In this document: piece by piece, positions 7,266 to 17,000 of the stretch
How the letters are laid out: each line of letters begins with the position of its first letter
Numbering within the stretch: position 1 is the first letter of the stretch
DNA from: a bacterium
Lineage (GTDB): Bacteria > Bacteroidota > Bacteroidia > Bacteroidales > Bacteroidaceae
Assembly: GCA_004559785.1 (NCBI GenBank)
Contig: SFXD01000004.1
Span: 1 to 45,920, forward strand
Length of the DNA stretch: 45,920 nt
Direction of reading: 5' to 3'
Translations under genes and position numbers: made by a program
The notes under the pieces: generated by a model
Seen by the model: only the letters and a program-made list of their open reading frames with translations
The model's database searches: none
Told to the model about the DNA's origin: nothing

Positions 7266-10200
7266 ATGAAGAATTATTCAACCATTATCGCTCAAGTCCT
7301 GCTTTGGCTTGCCGCTTCTGTGCAGACCGCCACGTCGCAGGACGAGACCCGTACATTCTACATCGATTTCGGACAGAACAATGTCAGCGGACAGGGCTTC
7401 CTGACAAGTACCGACAACAAAGGCAATACATGGAACAACCTGCACGGAGTGGGGAAGGGCGCTCCCGACAAAGTCTACTCCATGACCTCAGTCCCACTTG
7501 CTGCTTCCGATGGCAGCCAGACAGAGTGCGTCTTGCAGACACGCACCACATTCTCCACCAACGGGTATACAAACGGCGGACTGCAGAAGCCGCAGGCATC
7601 CCTGCTCGGAGACCTTGCCGTGGAGACCGCCACGCAGGACTACATCTTCCTCGAAGGGGCACAGGACTACGGACTGTTGCTGTTCTCGGGACTCGACAGG
7701 ACAAAGGCCTACCGTTTCTACAGCTTCGGAAGCCGTAAGGACAGCGGCACTCCGGGAAGGGTTGCCACATTCCAGTTCTGCGGCTCCAACAGATGGCAGG
7801 GAACTCATTGCATGGGAGCCAAGGGGATAGGCAATGCAGGCTACGACGGCAACAACAACAACGTGCAGGAGAGCGACCTCATCTTCCCCGACGAGAACGG
7901 CAACATAGAGATGACCATCGTGAAGCACGACAAGGGAGGCATGGTTCACCTGAATGCCATGAAGATTGTCGAAGTGGCGGGACAGACGGCACCGGTAAAC
8001 AACCTTGCGCTGAACCAGACAATATACATCGACTTCGGAGAGACATCCAATTCGTCGCGCGGACACCAGACCACTACTAAGGACAAGAACGGACACTACT
8101 GGTCGAACGTCAGTTCGGGCAACAGCTCCAGCAACGTCATACCTGCCAAGGACTTCGTGCTGCGCAACTCCACGGGCAAGAGCTCGGGATTCGTGCTGAC
8201 CACCACCTGCAAGCAGTATACTAACGGTGTCAACGCCGGAGGCAACAATTCCCCTGCCGACGAGGACCTCGGCGACCTTGCCGTCGCTACAGCCACAGAG
8301 GACTATATGTTCATAGACAATGGCGACGTGCGTCCCTTCGTCTTCAGCAAGCTCGACAAGGCAAACTGCTACCGCTTGTCGTTCTACGGCTCACGCAACC
8401 ATACGGACAGCCGCGTCACGCAATATGTGGTGGAAGGACAGGGAACATGGACGGGAGGTCAGGTGACCTCCGGCTTCAGCGTAGGCGGCAAGGACATGAA
8501 CGGCAACCTCCGCAACGTCCTTGTCTCCGACTACATCTATCCCGACCGTTCGGGGCAGATAACCGTGCGCTTCAGCCGCATCAAGGGCATGGCCCACGTC
8601 AATGCCATCAAGATAGAGGAATTCACGGGAGGGCAGCGTCCGGAGGACCCCGTGCAGTTTGCCTCCCTGCAACTGACGGGCAATGCTGAGGACGTCTCCT
8701 TCAAGCCTGTCGGGGGCGATGTCTACCGTGCATACGCCCGGCTGGACAAGGGAACGTTCCGCTTGTCGGGCATATCGGCAGACGGACAGCAGCTGTCGCT
8801 GACTTCCCTCGGTGACGGACGCTTTGCCGTGGTTAGCCCCGAAGACCCCGAGGCTTTCGTGGTGGACGAGGCTTGCGTGGCACGCATCACGGTGGATGCG
8901 GCTGCACGGCAGGTGACCCTGCTGCCCGTAACCATGCACGTATGCGGCAGTGTGGCAACCGCCCGACCTGTGCTGGAATACAAGGGCGGTGGCGTATGGG
9001 AGTCGGAGGTGACGCTCAACGAGACCTCCTCACAGCAATGGGTGGACAGGACTATGTACTTCTCCTTGGGCGACAACGACAACCTTGCCATACGTCGTCT
9101 CAAGGGTGCATCCTCGCGCTATGCGCTGGGCATGGCATCCGACGGTCAGGACGTAGAGAACATCTACCAGAATCCCGGGACATATACCATAACCGTCGAC
9201 ATGGCAAGGGAAGCCTACGACATACAGGCACCCGTCGACGAGTATAGGGTGTCGGTGTTCGGCTCCTCCGTAGCCAACGGGCAAGGGGCGACGGACTTCA
9301 AGGGCTACCGTTACCTGTATGGCGAACATCTGAAGCGGAGGTACTCCGAGGGTCTTTCGGAATATCCCTTCTACACCAGCAACGTCTCCATAGGCGGCAA
9401 TACCACCGAGAACCTGCTTGCACGCTACGACGACCTCATACGCGACTTTGGCCGTTACGTCATCTTCGGCCTCTCCCTTGGCAACGAGGGCATACACGGG
9501 GCTTCAGACCAAGAGGCTGTCTTCGCCAAGTGGCGCGACAACATGCTCAAGCTCATCAACAAGGTGAGGGCTGACGGCAAGGTGCCTGTGGTGATGAACA
9601 ACTATACGCGCGGCGACTACGACGCCAGCGACTATTCGTACGTCAAGCGTCTCAACCTGCTCATACACGAATGGGGAGTGCCCTCCTTCAACTGCCTCGG
9701 CTCCATCGACGATGGCAAGGGACATTGGGCGGACGGCTATGTGGCAGACACCTACCACCAGAACACCGAGGGACACTACGAGTTCTTCACCTGCATGGTA
9801 CCTTCGCTGTTCGATGCTCTCAAGGAAGGCAAGGCATACCCCAGGCGCAACACTTCCAAGTCGCTTACCATGCAGGAGCGTGACAGCCTGACGTTCTCTC
9901 CCGAGGGGGTGTGCCATCCCTTCACGGTCACCCTGCGCATAAAGGGAGGCGTGGGTACGGTCTGCAAGGTGCTTTGCTCCGAAGGCGAGGCCGTGGTCAG
10001 CGTGGGTGAAGACGGCAAGGTGACGCTTACCACGCCGTCGGGCAGCAAGCTGACCTCCTCGAATGCGCTTACCGCCACAGGTCGCCACTACGTCACACTC
10101 ACTTCTTACTACGCCCAGCGTCGTACCCTCCTCTACCTTGACCGTGTCTGTGCGGGGGAGGTATCGGAACGTCTTGGGAAAGTCTCACAGGTGGTGGTGG

Positions 10201-10529
10201 GAGGTTCGCCCCGTGAGATGTCGGAACTGTTCTTCTGGCGTTCGGCCATGACACCCGAGGAGGTTGCCGCCGTATGCAATGGCAAGATGCTGAAGTCGAG
10301 CCTTGAGATATATTCCCCTCTCTCGGACGAGGACGGAGTCCCCAACCTGGCACAGAGCACCAATACCTTGACCCTGAAGCGCAACGATACCGCCAATGCG
10401 GTAGTCGGAGCGTCAGGGTCGGGAGCACTGGACTGTGCCTCCGATGTCTATTCCTTGTGCGGACAGCGCATTCCTTCCGTACAGCCCGGCGTGAACGTTG
10501 TGTCAGGCAGGAAGGTCTTGGTCAGGTGA
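7266..10529 (+). CDS. Large secreted multidomain protein with SGNH/GDSL hydrolase and LamG-like domains
   Basis: The ATG at 7266 gives a clear signal peptide (MKNYSTIIAQVLLWLAASVQTATSQ) and 1087 residues. Residues about 28-240 and 252-455 are two copies of one beta-rich module (each starts YIDFG, later GDLAV.TAT.DY, and ends in a VHLNAMKI or AHVNAIKI strand). Next comes a Bacteroidetes-type beta module with the VDEACVARITVDAAARQVTL segment. An SGNH hydrolase domain starts near residue 659 (block I GSSVANGQG, block III SLGNEGIHG, Asp/His block DTYHQNTEGHYEF near 830). A concanavalin/LamG-like domain follows (about 870-1040), and the end is VVSGRKVLVR. The SGNH domain suggests a carbohydrate esterase or deacetylase acting on extracellular polysaccharide; the substrate is not evident. 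It converges with the nrd operon. Confidence 0.8.
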   Translation: MKNYSTIIAQVLLWLAASVQTATSQDETRTFYIDFGQNNVSGQGFLTSTDNKGNTWNNLHGVGKGAPDKVYSMTSVPLAASDGSQTECVLQTRTTFSTNGYTNGGLQKPQASLLGDLAVETATQDYIFLEGAQDYGLLLFSGLDRTKAYRFYSFGSRKDSGTPGRVATFQFCGSNRWQGTHCMGAKGIGNAGYDGNNNNVQESDLIFPDENGNIEMTIVKHDKGGMVHLNAMKIVEVAGQTAPVNNLALNQTIYIDFGETSNSSRGHQTTTKDKNGHYWSNVSSGNSSSNVIPAKDFVLRNSTGKSSGFVLTTTCKQYTNGVNAGGNNSPADEDLGDLAVATATEDYMFIDNGDVRPFVFSKLDKANCYRLSFYGSRNHTDSRVTQYVVEGQGTWTGGQVTSGFSVGGKDMNGNLRNVLVSDYIYPDRSGQITVRFSRIKGMAHVNAIKIEEFTGGQRPEDPVQFASLQLTGNAEDVSFKPVGGDVYRAYARLDKGTFRLSGISADGQQLSLTSLGDGRFAVVSPEDPEAFVVDEACVARITVDAAARQVTLLPVTMHVCGSVATARPVLEYKGGGVWESEVTLNETSSQQWVDRTMYFSLGDNDNLAIRRLKGASSRYALGMASDGQDVENIYQNPGTYTITVDMAREAYDIQAPVDEYRVSVFGSSVANGQGATDFKGYRYLYGEHLKRRYSEGLSEYPFYTSNVSIGGNTTENLLARYDDLIRDFGRYVIFGLSLGNEGIHGASDQEAVFAKWRDNMLKLINKVRADGKVPVVMNNYTRGDYDASDYSYVKRLNLLIHEWGVPSFNCLGSIDDGKGHWADGYVADTYHQNTEGHYEFFTCMVPSLFDALKEGKAYPRRNTSKSLTMQERDSLTFSPEGVCHPFTVTLRIKGGVGTVCKVLCSEGEAVVSVGEDGKVTLTTPSGSKLTSSNALTATGRHYVTLTSYYAQRRTLLYLDRVCAGEVSERLGKVSQVVVGGSPREMSELFFWRSAMTPEEVAAVCNGKMLKSSLEIYSPLSDEDGVPNLAQSTNTLTLKRNDTANAVVGASGSGALDCASDVYSLCGQRIPSVQPGVNVVSGRKVLVR

Positions 10530-10546
10530 GAGGGCATTGTGGATTG

Positions 10547-11056
10547 TCAGAACCTGGAGCCCAGCCAGTGGGCGAGCCTTAGGTTCGCCACCATGAAAGC
10601 CACTCCTGCCAGTCCCCATGCCATGAATTCCAGACAGCCCATTGCAAGCCAAATGCTCCACAGGCCGTAGGCCGCAAAAGGCAGGAGCAGCAGGGAGGTG
10701 GCAAGCCCGGGTACATATCCCCCGACAGCCACAGCCTGCGCCACGTGTACCAGCAGATGGAGGGAGAAAGCCATGAACAGGGCTGACCATGCCTGCATTG
10801 AGCATGTACCGCCTACGAGTACGTAGCACGTGGCAAGCGACAGCACCAGCAGTTCCTCCAATGCGGCAATGGCAAAGCCACGCCTGCCAAGACGGGACAG
10901 GTGTGCCAGGATGTTGTGCGACCACGGGAACCTTCTCTCCAAGTCCGCCCTGTGTGCCTTCATCCAGCCGTGTTGCACCAACACCTCCTCTGCCTCATGT
11001 ATGACGAAGAGCAAGGGAAACGGAAGGACAAGGGTCAGTACGCTCAGTGCACTCAT
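10547..11056 (-). CDS. HXXEE-family membrane protein
   Basis: A 169-residue integral membrane protein with about five to six hydrophobic segments. The N-terminal membrane segment contains FPLLFVIHEAEE, the defining HxxEE motif of the HXXEE domain family, whose function is unknown. It starts only 15 bp after the nrdG stop on the same strand, so it is probably read as the last gene of an nrdD-nrdG-HXXEE unit. A second buried His (SLHLLVHVAQ) may join the Glu residues in metal or proton binding; that is inference. The 3' end faces the SGNH gene with a 17-bp gap and no evident terminator. Confidence 0.8.
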   Translation of the reverse strand: MSALSVLTLVLPFPLLFVIHEAEEVLVQHGWMKAHRADLERRFPWSHNILAHLSRLGRRGFAIAALEELLVLSLATCYVLVGGTCSMQAWSALFMAFSLHLLVHVAQAVAVGGYVPGLATSLLLLPFAAYGLWSIWLAMGCLEFMAWGLAGVAFMVANLRLAHWLGSRF

Positions 11057-11071
11057 TGTTTTGTGATTATG

Positions 11072-11587
11072 TTATGGGTTGAAGTCCTCCCTCTGCCATG
11101 GGATTGCCGTGCCGGCCTGTAGCGACAGGGGGACGTTGACGAGCCTCTGGTTGGAGCTGCCACGGAAGAGGGCATCCTCGTCGCGGAGCGACATCACGAA
11201 GGGACCGTCCACCAGGACGTCGATGTATCCGAGCATGGCGTTGTACTGCGGTACGGTCAGCAGGTGCTCGAAGGTGAAGCCCGTATAGCACCATATATCC
11301 TTGTCGGTCTCTGTCTTTATCCTTCGTGCGAGTTCGGTGAAAGCCTCTGCCTGGTAGAAGGGGTCGCCACCGGAAAAGGTGACGTTGGCAAAAGGGTCGT
11401 CGACAATCTCCTGTAGGAGGCTGCCTACCGTCCTGTCCTCGCCTGTGCCGAAAGCCCACGACTGAGGGTTGTGGCATCCCGGGCAGGCATGCCTGCAACC
11501 GGCACAGTAGATGGACGTGCGGAATCCGGGTCCATCTACCGTGGTATCGTGCAGAACTTTCAGTACGTTGATGCAAGGGTCAGTCAT
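11072..11587 (-). CDS. nrdG: Anaerobic ribonucleoside-triphosphate reductase activating protein
   Basis: A radical-SAM enzyme that abstracts hydrogen from the NrdD glycine to make the glycyl radical. Seen: the 4Fe-4S motif CxxxCxxC in CRHACPGCHNPQSW, and TFSGGDPF (SAM-binding GGD/E motif). The start at 11587 (MTDPCINV) overlaps the nrdD stop by 8 bp and gives 171 residues, close to the usual 150-170; an upstream in-frame ATG at 11614 would extend it further into nrdD and is less likely. Two extra cysteines precede the cluster (IYCAGCRHAC). Confidence 0.92.
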   Translation of the reverse strand: MTDPCINVLKVLHDTTVDGPGFRTSIYCAGCRHACPGCHNPQSWAFGTGEDRTVGSLLQEIVDDPFANVTFSGGDPFYQAEAFTELARRIKTETDKDIWCYTGFTFEHLLTVPQYNAMLGYIDVLVDGPFVMSLRDEDALFRGSSNQRLVNVPLSLQAGTAIPWQREDFNP

Positions 11588-13787
11588 GGATGATGCGGTC
11601 GTTGAGTTCGGCAAGCTTGGCCTTGTTCCACCTGTCCGTAGTGCCTACGAGGTACCCCGTGATGCGCTGTAGCCTGTCTATGTTGGTCGAGCCGCATTTT
11701 GGGCACTTGTCGAGGTGCTTGTCTGCATTCTCGTATCCGCAGTCCATGCAGCGGTTGCGTGTGTGGTTCACCGAGCCATATCCGATGTTGTACTTGTCCA
11801 TCATGTCTACGATGCTCATTACGGCCTCTGGGTTGTCGGTGGCGTCGCCGTCTATCTCCACGTAGAAGATGTGTCCTCCCCTGGTCAGGTCGTGGTATGG
11901 AGCCTCCACCTGAGCCTTGTGCAGTGCAGTGCAATGGTAGTATACGGGCACGTGGTTGGAGTTGGTGTAGTAGTCCCTGTCCGTTATGCCCGGTATGATG
12001 CCGAACTTCTTGCGGTCGATCTTCGTGAACCTGCCTGAGAGTCCCTCGGCGGGAGTGCCGAGGATGCTGTAGTTGTGCTGGTACCTCTCGCTGAACTCGT
12101 TGGCCCTGTCTCGCATGTAGGTCACTATCTTCAGTCCGAGTTCCTGTGCCTCCTCGCTCTCTCCGTGGTGCTTGCCCACGAGTGCGATGAGGCATTCTGC
12201 CAGTCCGATGAAGCCTATTCCGAGTGTACCCTGGTTGATGACTGGTGCTATGGTATCGTTGGGATCCAGTTTCTCGCTGTCTATCCACAGGCCCTTCATG
12301 AGCAGGGGGAACTGCTTGGCGAACGCCGTCTTCTGGAACTCCATGCGGTCGTGTAGCTGCTGTGCAGTGACGTTCAGCATGTTGTCCAGCTTTGCGAAGA
12401 AGGCATTGATGCGTTCCTCCTTGTCCCTGACGTCCATGCACTCTATGGCGAGCCGTACGATGTTGATGGTGCTGAAGCTGAGGTTTCCGCGTCCGATGCT
12501 TGTCTTGGGTCCGAACCTATTCTCGAACACACGGGTGCGGCATCCCATGGTGGCGCATTCCCACTTGAACCGTTCGGGGTCGTCGGCCTTCCAGTTGTCG
12601 TTCTGGTTGTAGGTAGCGTCGAGGTTGATGAAGTTGGGGAAGAACCTGCGTGCCGTCACCTTGCAGGCATACTTGTACAGGTCGTAGTTGCGGTCTTCGG
12701 GCAGGTAGCTTACGCCTCTCTTCTTCTTCCATATCTGTATGGGGAAGATGGCTGTCTCGCCGTTGCCTACTCCTTCGTAGGTAGAGCGCAGCAATTCGCG
12801 TATGATGCATCGTCCCTCGGCGGAGGTGTCCGTGCCATAGTTTATTGAGCTGAACACTACCTGATTGCCGCCCCTGGAGTGTATGGTGTTCATGTTGTGT
12901 ATGAAGGCCTCCATCGACTGGTGTACCCTGCCCACGGTCTTGTTGATGGCGTGCTGCTTGATGCGGTCCAGTCCGCTTAGTCCGTCGAGCTGCGTGTTGA
13001 TGTAGTCGTCGATGGGTGCGTCGTACAGTTCGCTGTAGTCGGCGTCGTTAAGGTCTTCGAGTACCTTCACCTCCTCTATGTACGAACTGCGTACGAAGGG
13101 TGCGAGGTAGAAGTCGAAGGCCGGTATCGCCTGTCCGCCGTGCATTTCGTTCTGTACGGTCTCCATGCTGATACACCCGAGTATGCTGGCGGTCTCTATC
13201 CTCTTGGCAGGCCTGCTCTCGCCGTGTCCTGCCTGGAATCCGTGGCGCAGGATCTTGTCGAGTGGGTGCTGTACGCATGTCAGCGACTTGGTAGGGTAGT
13301 AGTCCTTGTCGTGAATGTGCAGGTAGTTGCCCTTCACGGCCTCCTTTGCCTCCTCGGACAGCAGGTAGTCGTCGACGAAGGGCTTGGTGGTCTCGCTGCT
13401 GAACTTCATCATCATGCCGGCAGGCGTGTCGGCGTTCATGTTGGCGTTCTCGCGCGTAACGTCGTTGTTCTTGATGTTGATGATTTCGAGGAATATGTCC
13501 CTTGTCTTTGCCTTACGTGCCACGCTCCTTGCGTTGCGGTACTTGATGTATGACTTTGCCACGTCCTTGCGCGAACTCTTCATCAGTTCGTTCTCCACCA
13601 TGTCCTGTATCTCTTCCACGGTCATCTGGCTGCGTCCCCGCATCGTGATGCGGTCGGCAATCTGTTCTATCAGAGCCTCGTCGTCGCCTTCGTCGGTGGA
13701 AAGCATTGCCTTGCGGATGGCGGCAGAAATCTTCTGCTCGTTGAATCCCACTATTCGTCCATCTCTTTTTACTACGGTCTGTATCAT
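11580..13787 (-). CDS. nrdD: Anaerobic (class III) ribonucleoside-triphosphate reductase
   Basis: Oxygen-sensitive enzyme that reduces NTPs to dNTPs in anaerobic growth. The 735 residues begin with an ATP-cone (about 1-95, VVKRDGRIVGFNEQKI). The catalytic barrel follows. The C-terminus carries a zinc site (Cys at about 680, 683, 695, 698: CMDCGYE and CPKCGS) and the radical loop RITGYLVGT, with the radical Gly near residue 711. Length fits the family. A canonical promoter lies 90-125 bp upstream and the leader contains AATAAGGTAT just before the ATG. No NrdR box is evident. nrdG overlaps the 3' end. Confidence 0.95.
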   Translation of the reverse strand: MIQTVVKRDGRIVGFNEQKISAAIRKAMLSTDEGDDEALIEQIADRITMRGRSQMTVEEIQDMVENELMKSSRKDVAKSYIKYRNARSVARKAKTRDIFLEIINIKNNDVTRENANMNADTPAGMMMKFSSETTKPFVDDYLLSEEAKEAVKGNYLHIHDKDYYPTKSLTCVQHPLDKILRHGFQAGHGESRPAKRIETASILGCISMETVQNEMHGGQAIPAFDFYLAPFVRSSYIEEVKVLEDLNDADYSELYDAPIDDYINTQLDGLSGLDRIKQHAINKTVGRVHQSMEAFIHNMNTIHSRGGNQVVFSSINYGTDTSAEGRCIIRELLRSTYEGVGNGETAIFPIQIWKKKRGVSYLPEDRNYDLYKYACKVTARRFFPNFINLDATYNQNDNWKADDPERFKWECATMGCRTRVFENRFGPKTSIGRGNLSFSTINIVRLAIECMDVRDKEERINAFFAKLDNMLNVTAQQLHDRMEFQKTAFAKQFPLLMKGLWIDSEKLDPNDTIAPVINQGTLGIGFIGLAECLIALVGKHHGESEEAQELGLKIVTYMRDRANEFSERYQHNYSILGTPAEGLSGRFTKIDRKKFGIIPGITDRDYYTNSNHVPVYYHCTALHKAQVEAPYHDLTRGGHIFYVEIDGDATDNPEAVMSIVDMMDKYNIGYGSVNHTRNRCMDCGYENADKHLDKCPKCGSTNIDRLQRITGYLVGTTDRWNKAKLAELNDRIIHD

Positions 13788-13879
13788 ATACCTTATTATT
13801 ATTTATATATTATGTATTCCTTGGTATGCTTTTTGTGGGGTGTGGTGCCGGATTGGGCACAATCCCCGTCTTTGCACGG

Positions 13880-13910
13880 CAAAGTTACGTAAAAGGTATA
13901 ATATATCAAA
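13880..13910 (-). promoter_or_regulatory. Canonical promoter of nrdD
   Basis: On the minus strand, TTTG (13907-13910) is followed after exactly 19 bp by TAACTTTG (13880-13887), the full Bacteroidetes -33/-7 pattern. The transcribed leader is about 85 nt and contains a small hairpin (GGATTG/CAATCC arms at 13850-13855 and 13860-13865). Confidence 0.85.
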
Positions 13911-13919
13911 GAAAAACAA

Positions 13920-13975
13920 GGAAAACTTTTCTCTTTATGGCAATATTATCTGTAGCCAACAGAGAAAAGTTTTCC
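13920..13975. repeat. Perfect 15-bp inverted repeat upstream of nrdD
   Basis: GGAAAACTTTTCTCT (13920-13934) and its exact complement AGAGAAAAGTTTTCC (13961-13975) flank 26 bp. Each arm also contains its own small dyad (GAAAActTTTC). It starts 10 bp upstream of the nrdD -33 element, so an upstream operator role is possible; it could equally form a hairpin at the end of a transcript from the GH31 gene. Confidence 0.8.
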
Positions 13976-14074
13976 GGAATTATTTTTAAACCGCTGAATA
14001 TCAGCGAGGTTTTAGATTATGTTGAACAAAAAGTTCCCCAAAATGAAATTTTGTACCACGGAATGGTAGGTAAA

Positions 14075-17000
14075 TCAGAACGTTACGGCACGGTTACGCT
14101 TGTCCACCAAGATTCCGTCGGTTGCGTTCACCTTGATGTCGGCATCCCTCACGGCCTTGAACGTGAGTTGCATCAGTTCGCAATCCCCGTCCAGCACATT
14201 CCCGTTGCCGATGTTGACCAGGGTGGGGTAGAGAGCCTTCTGCCCGTTGGTGTGCAGCCGGTCGCGTGTCATGTTGTACATCTCCTTGGCAGGCGTGGCG
14301 GCCGTGTTGCCTGTATATTCCAGTGTCGTGGGGTCGTATGGGATGCACAGGCTAATGCCGTTGATGCCCTTGAGGTCCTTGCCTCGTATGGTGAGCGTGA
14401 CGGTATCTCCGGCCTTGCAGCTTGCCTTGTCCGCCCGTACTGTGACCTGTCCGGAAGCAGGCACGTAGTCGGAGAGTCGTACCCCGCCTTCGAGCCTGGT
14501 GGCTACGGTGGCAATGTCCTGCACGTCGATGAGTCCGTTCCCGTTGATGTCTCCCTTGCTGACATATCCCTCGAAGTCGCCGTCTCCGTGTCGTAGTCCC
14601 GTATAGTTCAGGTACGAGGTCAGGTCGTTTTCGTCGAGTTTGCCATCCAGGTTGATGTCTCCCGGGATGTACCATTCGCTGCCGTCCTGTCGGAACACGT
14701 ATATCTGCTGTCCGCTGCCGAAGTCGCCCACGGCCTCGGTCACGTCCAGCCTGACGTATTGGGCAGTAGGCTGCCCGGTGAAAGCCAGTTCCTTCGCCTT
14801 GCCGTTCCTGTCCCACAGGAAATCTCCGCAGTCCGTCCAGTCCTCACCGTCCATGCTATAGGCGTATGTACCCTTGGTGATGGTGCCGTTGCCTGCATCG
14901 GGGCGTGGCAGGTAGAGCATCCTGTCGAGTACGTTGACGCTGCCCAGGTTGATGGTGATCTGGAATGGCACGGCCTTCTCTCCCCACTTGGTGTGCCACG
15001 TGCTGCCCTCGTCGAAGTCGAACAGGTGCTTGATGCCCTGTCCTCCCTGCGACGGGCAGGACGTCTCGGCTGTGACGTCCCGTACGGCATTGCGCAACGG
15101 GTCGGCAGTCGTGGTGGCAGAGAGGGCTGTCCATGGGCTTGCGCCGTCCCTGTTGACGGAGCGCACCTTGATGTCGTAGCCTGTCTCCGGCGAGAGTTCC
15201 TCTATGGTATGCCGCAGGTTGCGTATCGTGCTGTACACCTTGTCCTCGAAGAGAATCTCGTAGTAGTCGGCATTGTCCACGGCGTTCCACCTTGTGGTCA
15301 GCGAGTAAGCCCCGATACTGTCCACCGAAGCCGCGGGTGCCTGCAGGCTGCCTCCCTTTGCCAGGTCGGGATTTGCCGTGTCCGTGAATATTCCGTCAAC
15401 CTCTATGCTCACGCCCTGGCGGGAGAGGTCCACCTTGCCTTCTATGGAGATGCGTGCTATGCGCACCTTGGGGACGTCTATGCCGCAAGGGTTGTCCTTG
15501 AGGTATTCGGCGAAGGGGCTCGTCTCCTCCGCGATGTCCAGCCTTGCCGTCGCTTTCCTTCCGCCAACCTTAGCCTTTAGCCGGCAGTCGCCGCCGTGGA
15601 CGGGTATGCAGACTACGACTTCCTTGCTATTCTCAAGTCCCCGGAACCAGCCCTTCGTGGGGTGTATGTCCACGCAGAGCCTGCTCTTGCCGTCCGACCT
15701 TGTCTCAATGAGGTTGGTGGCATATTCTCCACGGAGGTATGCGTCGGTAGTGCCGTCGTCGTCGTAAAGGTTGAAGGCATTGTCCTTGCCTGGAACCACG
15801 AACAGCTTGATAAGGTCGCCCCTGCACTGCCCCGGAGTCAGGTGTGCCTCCGTCATGGGTATGATGGCTCCTGCCTTGGCGAATACGGGTATCTTCCACA
15901 GAGGAGCCTGGAAATCGTTGATGATGCGTCCTCCCTCGTACACCTTGGCGTCGAACACGTCCATCCACAAGCCCCGTGGCAGGTAGATGCCGTTGCGTAT
16001 GTCGTCGCCTCCGTCCTGCATCTCGGTGTCCTTGTATACGGGAGCCACCAGCAGGCTGGGTCCGTACATGAACTGGTAGCGCGTGGACTTGCCGAGCAGG
16101 AAGCCGTCCCTGCCTTCCTCCTCAAGGAACATCGCCCTGATCATGGGCTTGCCGTCCACTGCCTCGCGTGCTATGGTATAGGTGTACGGCATCAGTGCGC
16201 TCTTCAGCTTCAGGTAGTTCCTGTTGATGCTCGTGGCAGGCTCGCCCAGGGCCTGCGGGTACTTGGGGTTGCTGCCCCACCCGTCCATGTTGAGCTGCAT
16301 GGGCGTGAAGGTCTTCCACTGGAAGTCCCTCACGTTGACGGGTATGTTCCTGCCGCCGAAGATGCCGTCCATGTCGCTTGAGATGTTCGGCTGTCCCGAC
16401 AGTCCGGAGCCTATGTACGTAGGTATGTGGAATCGGATGTATTCCCATTCGCCTCCCGTCTGGTCGCCCGTCCAGATGCCGGCGTACCTCTGCGTGCCAG
16501 CCCATCCGTCGAGGCTGATGATGAATGGTCGTGCGCCTCCGCCGTAGTATGGCATTATGCCTGCCACGTCCGCCACCCCGTTCAGTCCGAAGCTGTAGCC
16601 GGCCCCTACCCATGCCACGTCGGTCTTCAGCACTCGTACGCCTGCGTCGCGCACCTCCTTCACGATGTCCCTCTGCAGCAGGGCCTCCACGCCCTCCTTG
16701 GGGTGCAGGTCGCTCTGTGTCCACAGTCCTATCTCCACGCCCTTCTGGCGTGCGTATTCGCCGAACTCCCTTAGGTTCTGCACGTTGCCCTCCAGTGTGC
16801 CGGTCTGTCCGTATCCCGCCCCATATCCGTCGTTGGGCAGGAACCAACCCAGTGGCATGTCGTTGTCGAGGTATCGGTCGATGGCGGCGCGTGCCGAGAA
16901 CTGGTAGTTGCCGTGTTCTCCGTTCAGGCTCTCCCTCGTGCCGCCGTTATACTTCTGGCTTTCGTTGTACTGCTTGCCGTCCTCGTATGTCATGAATCCC

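Noticed and set aside
13850..13865. Leader hairpin of nrdD as a riboswitch
   Set aside because: Only a 6-bp stem with a 4-nt loop; no conserved aptamer pattern.
13826..14596. 256-codon plus-strand frame running into the GH31 antisense strand
   Set aside because: Most of it is the shadow of GH31. Only the A/T-rich part near 13937-14070 reads protein-like, and it is recorded as a possible remnant, not a gene.
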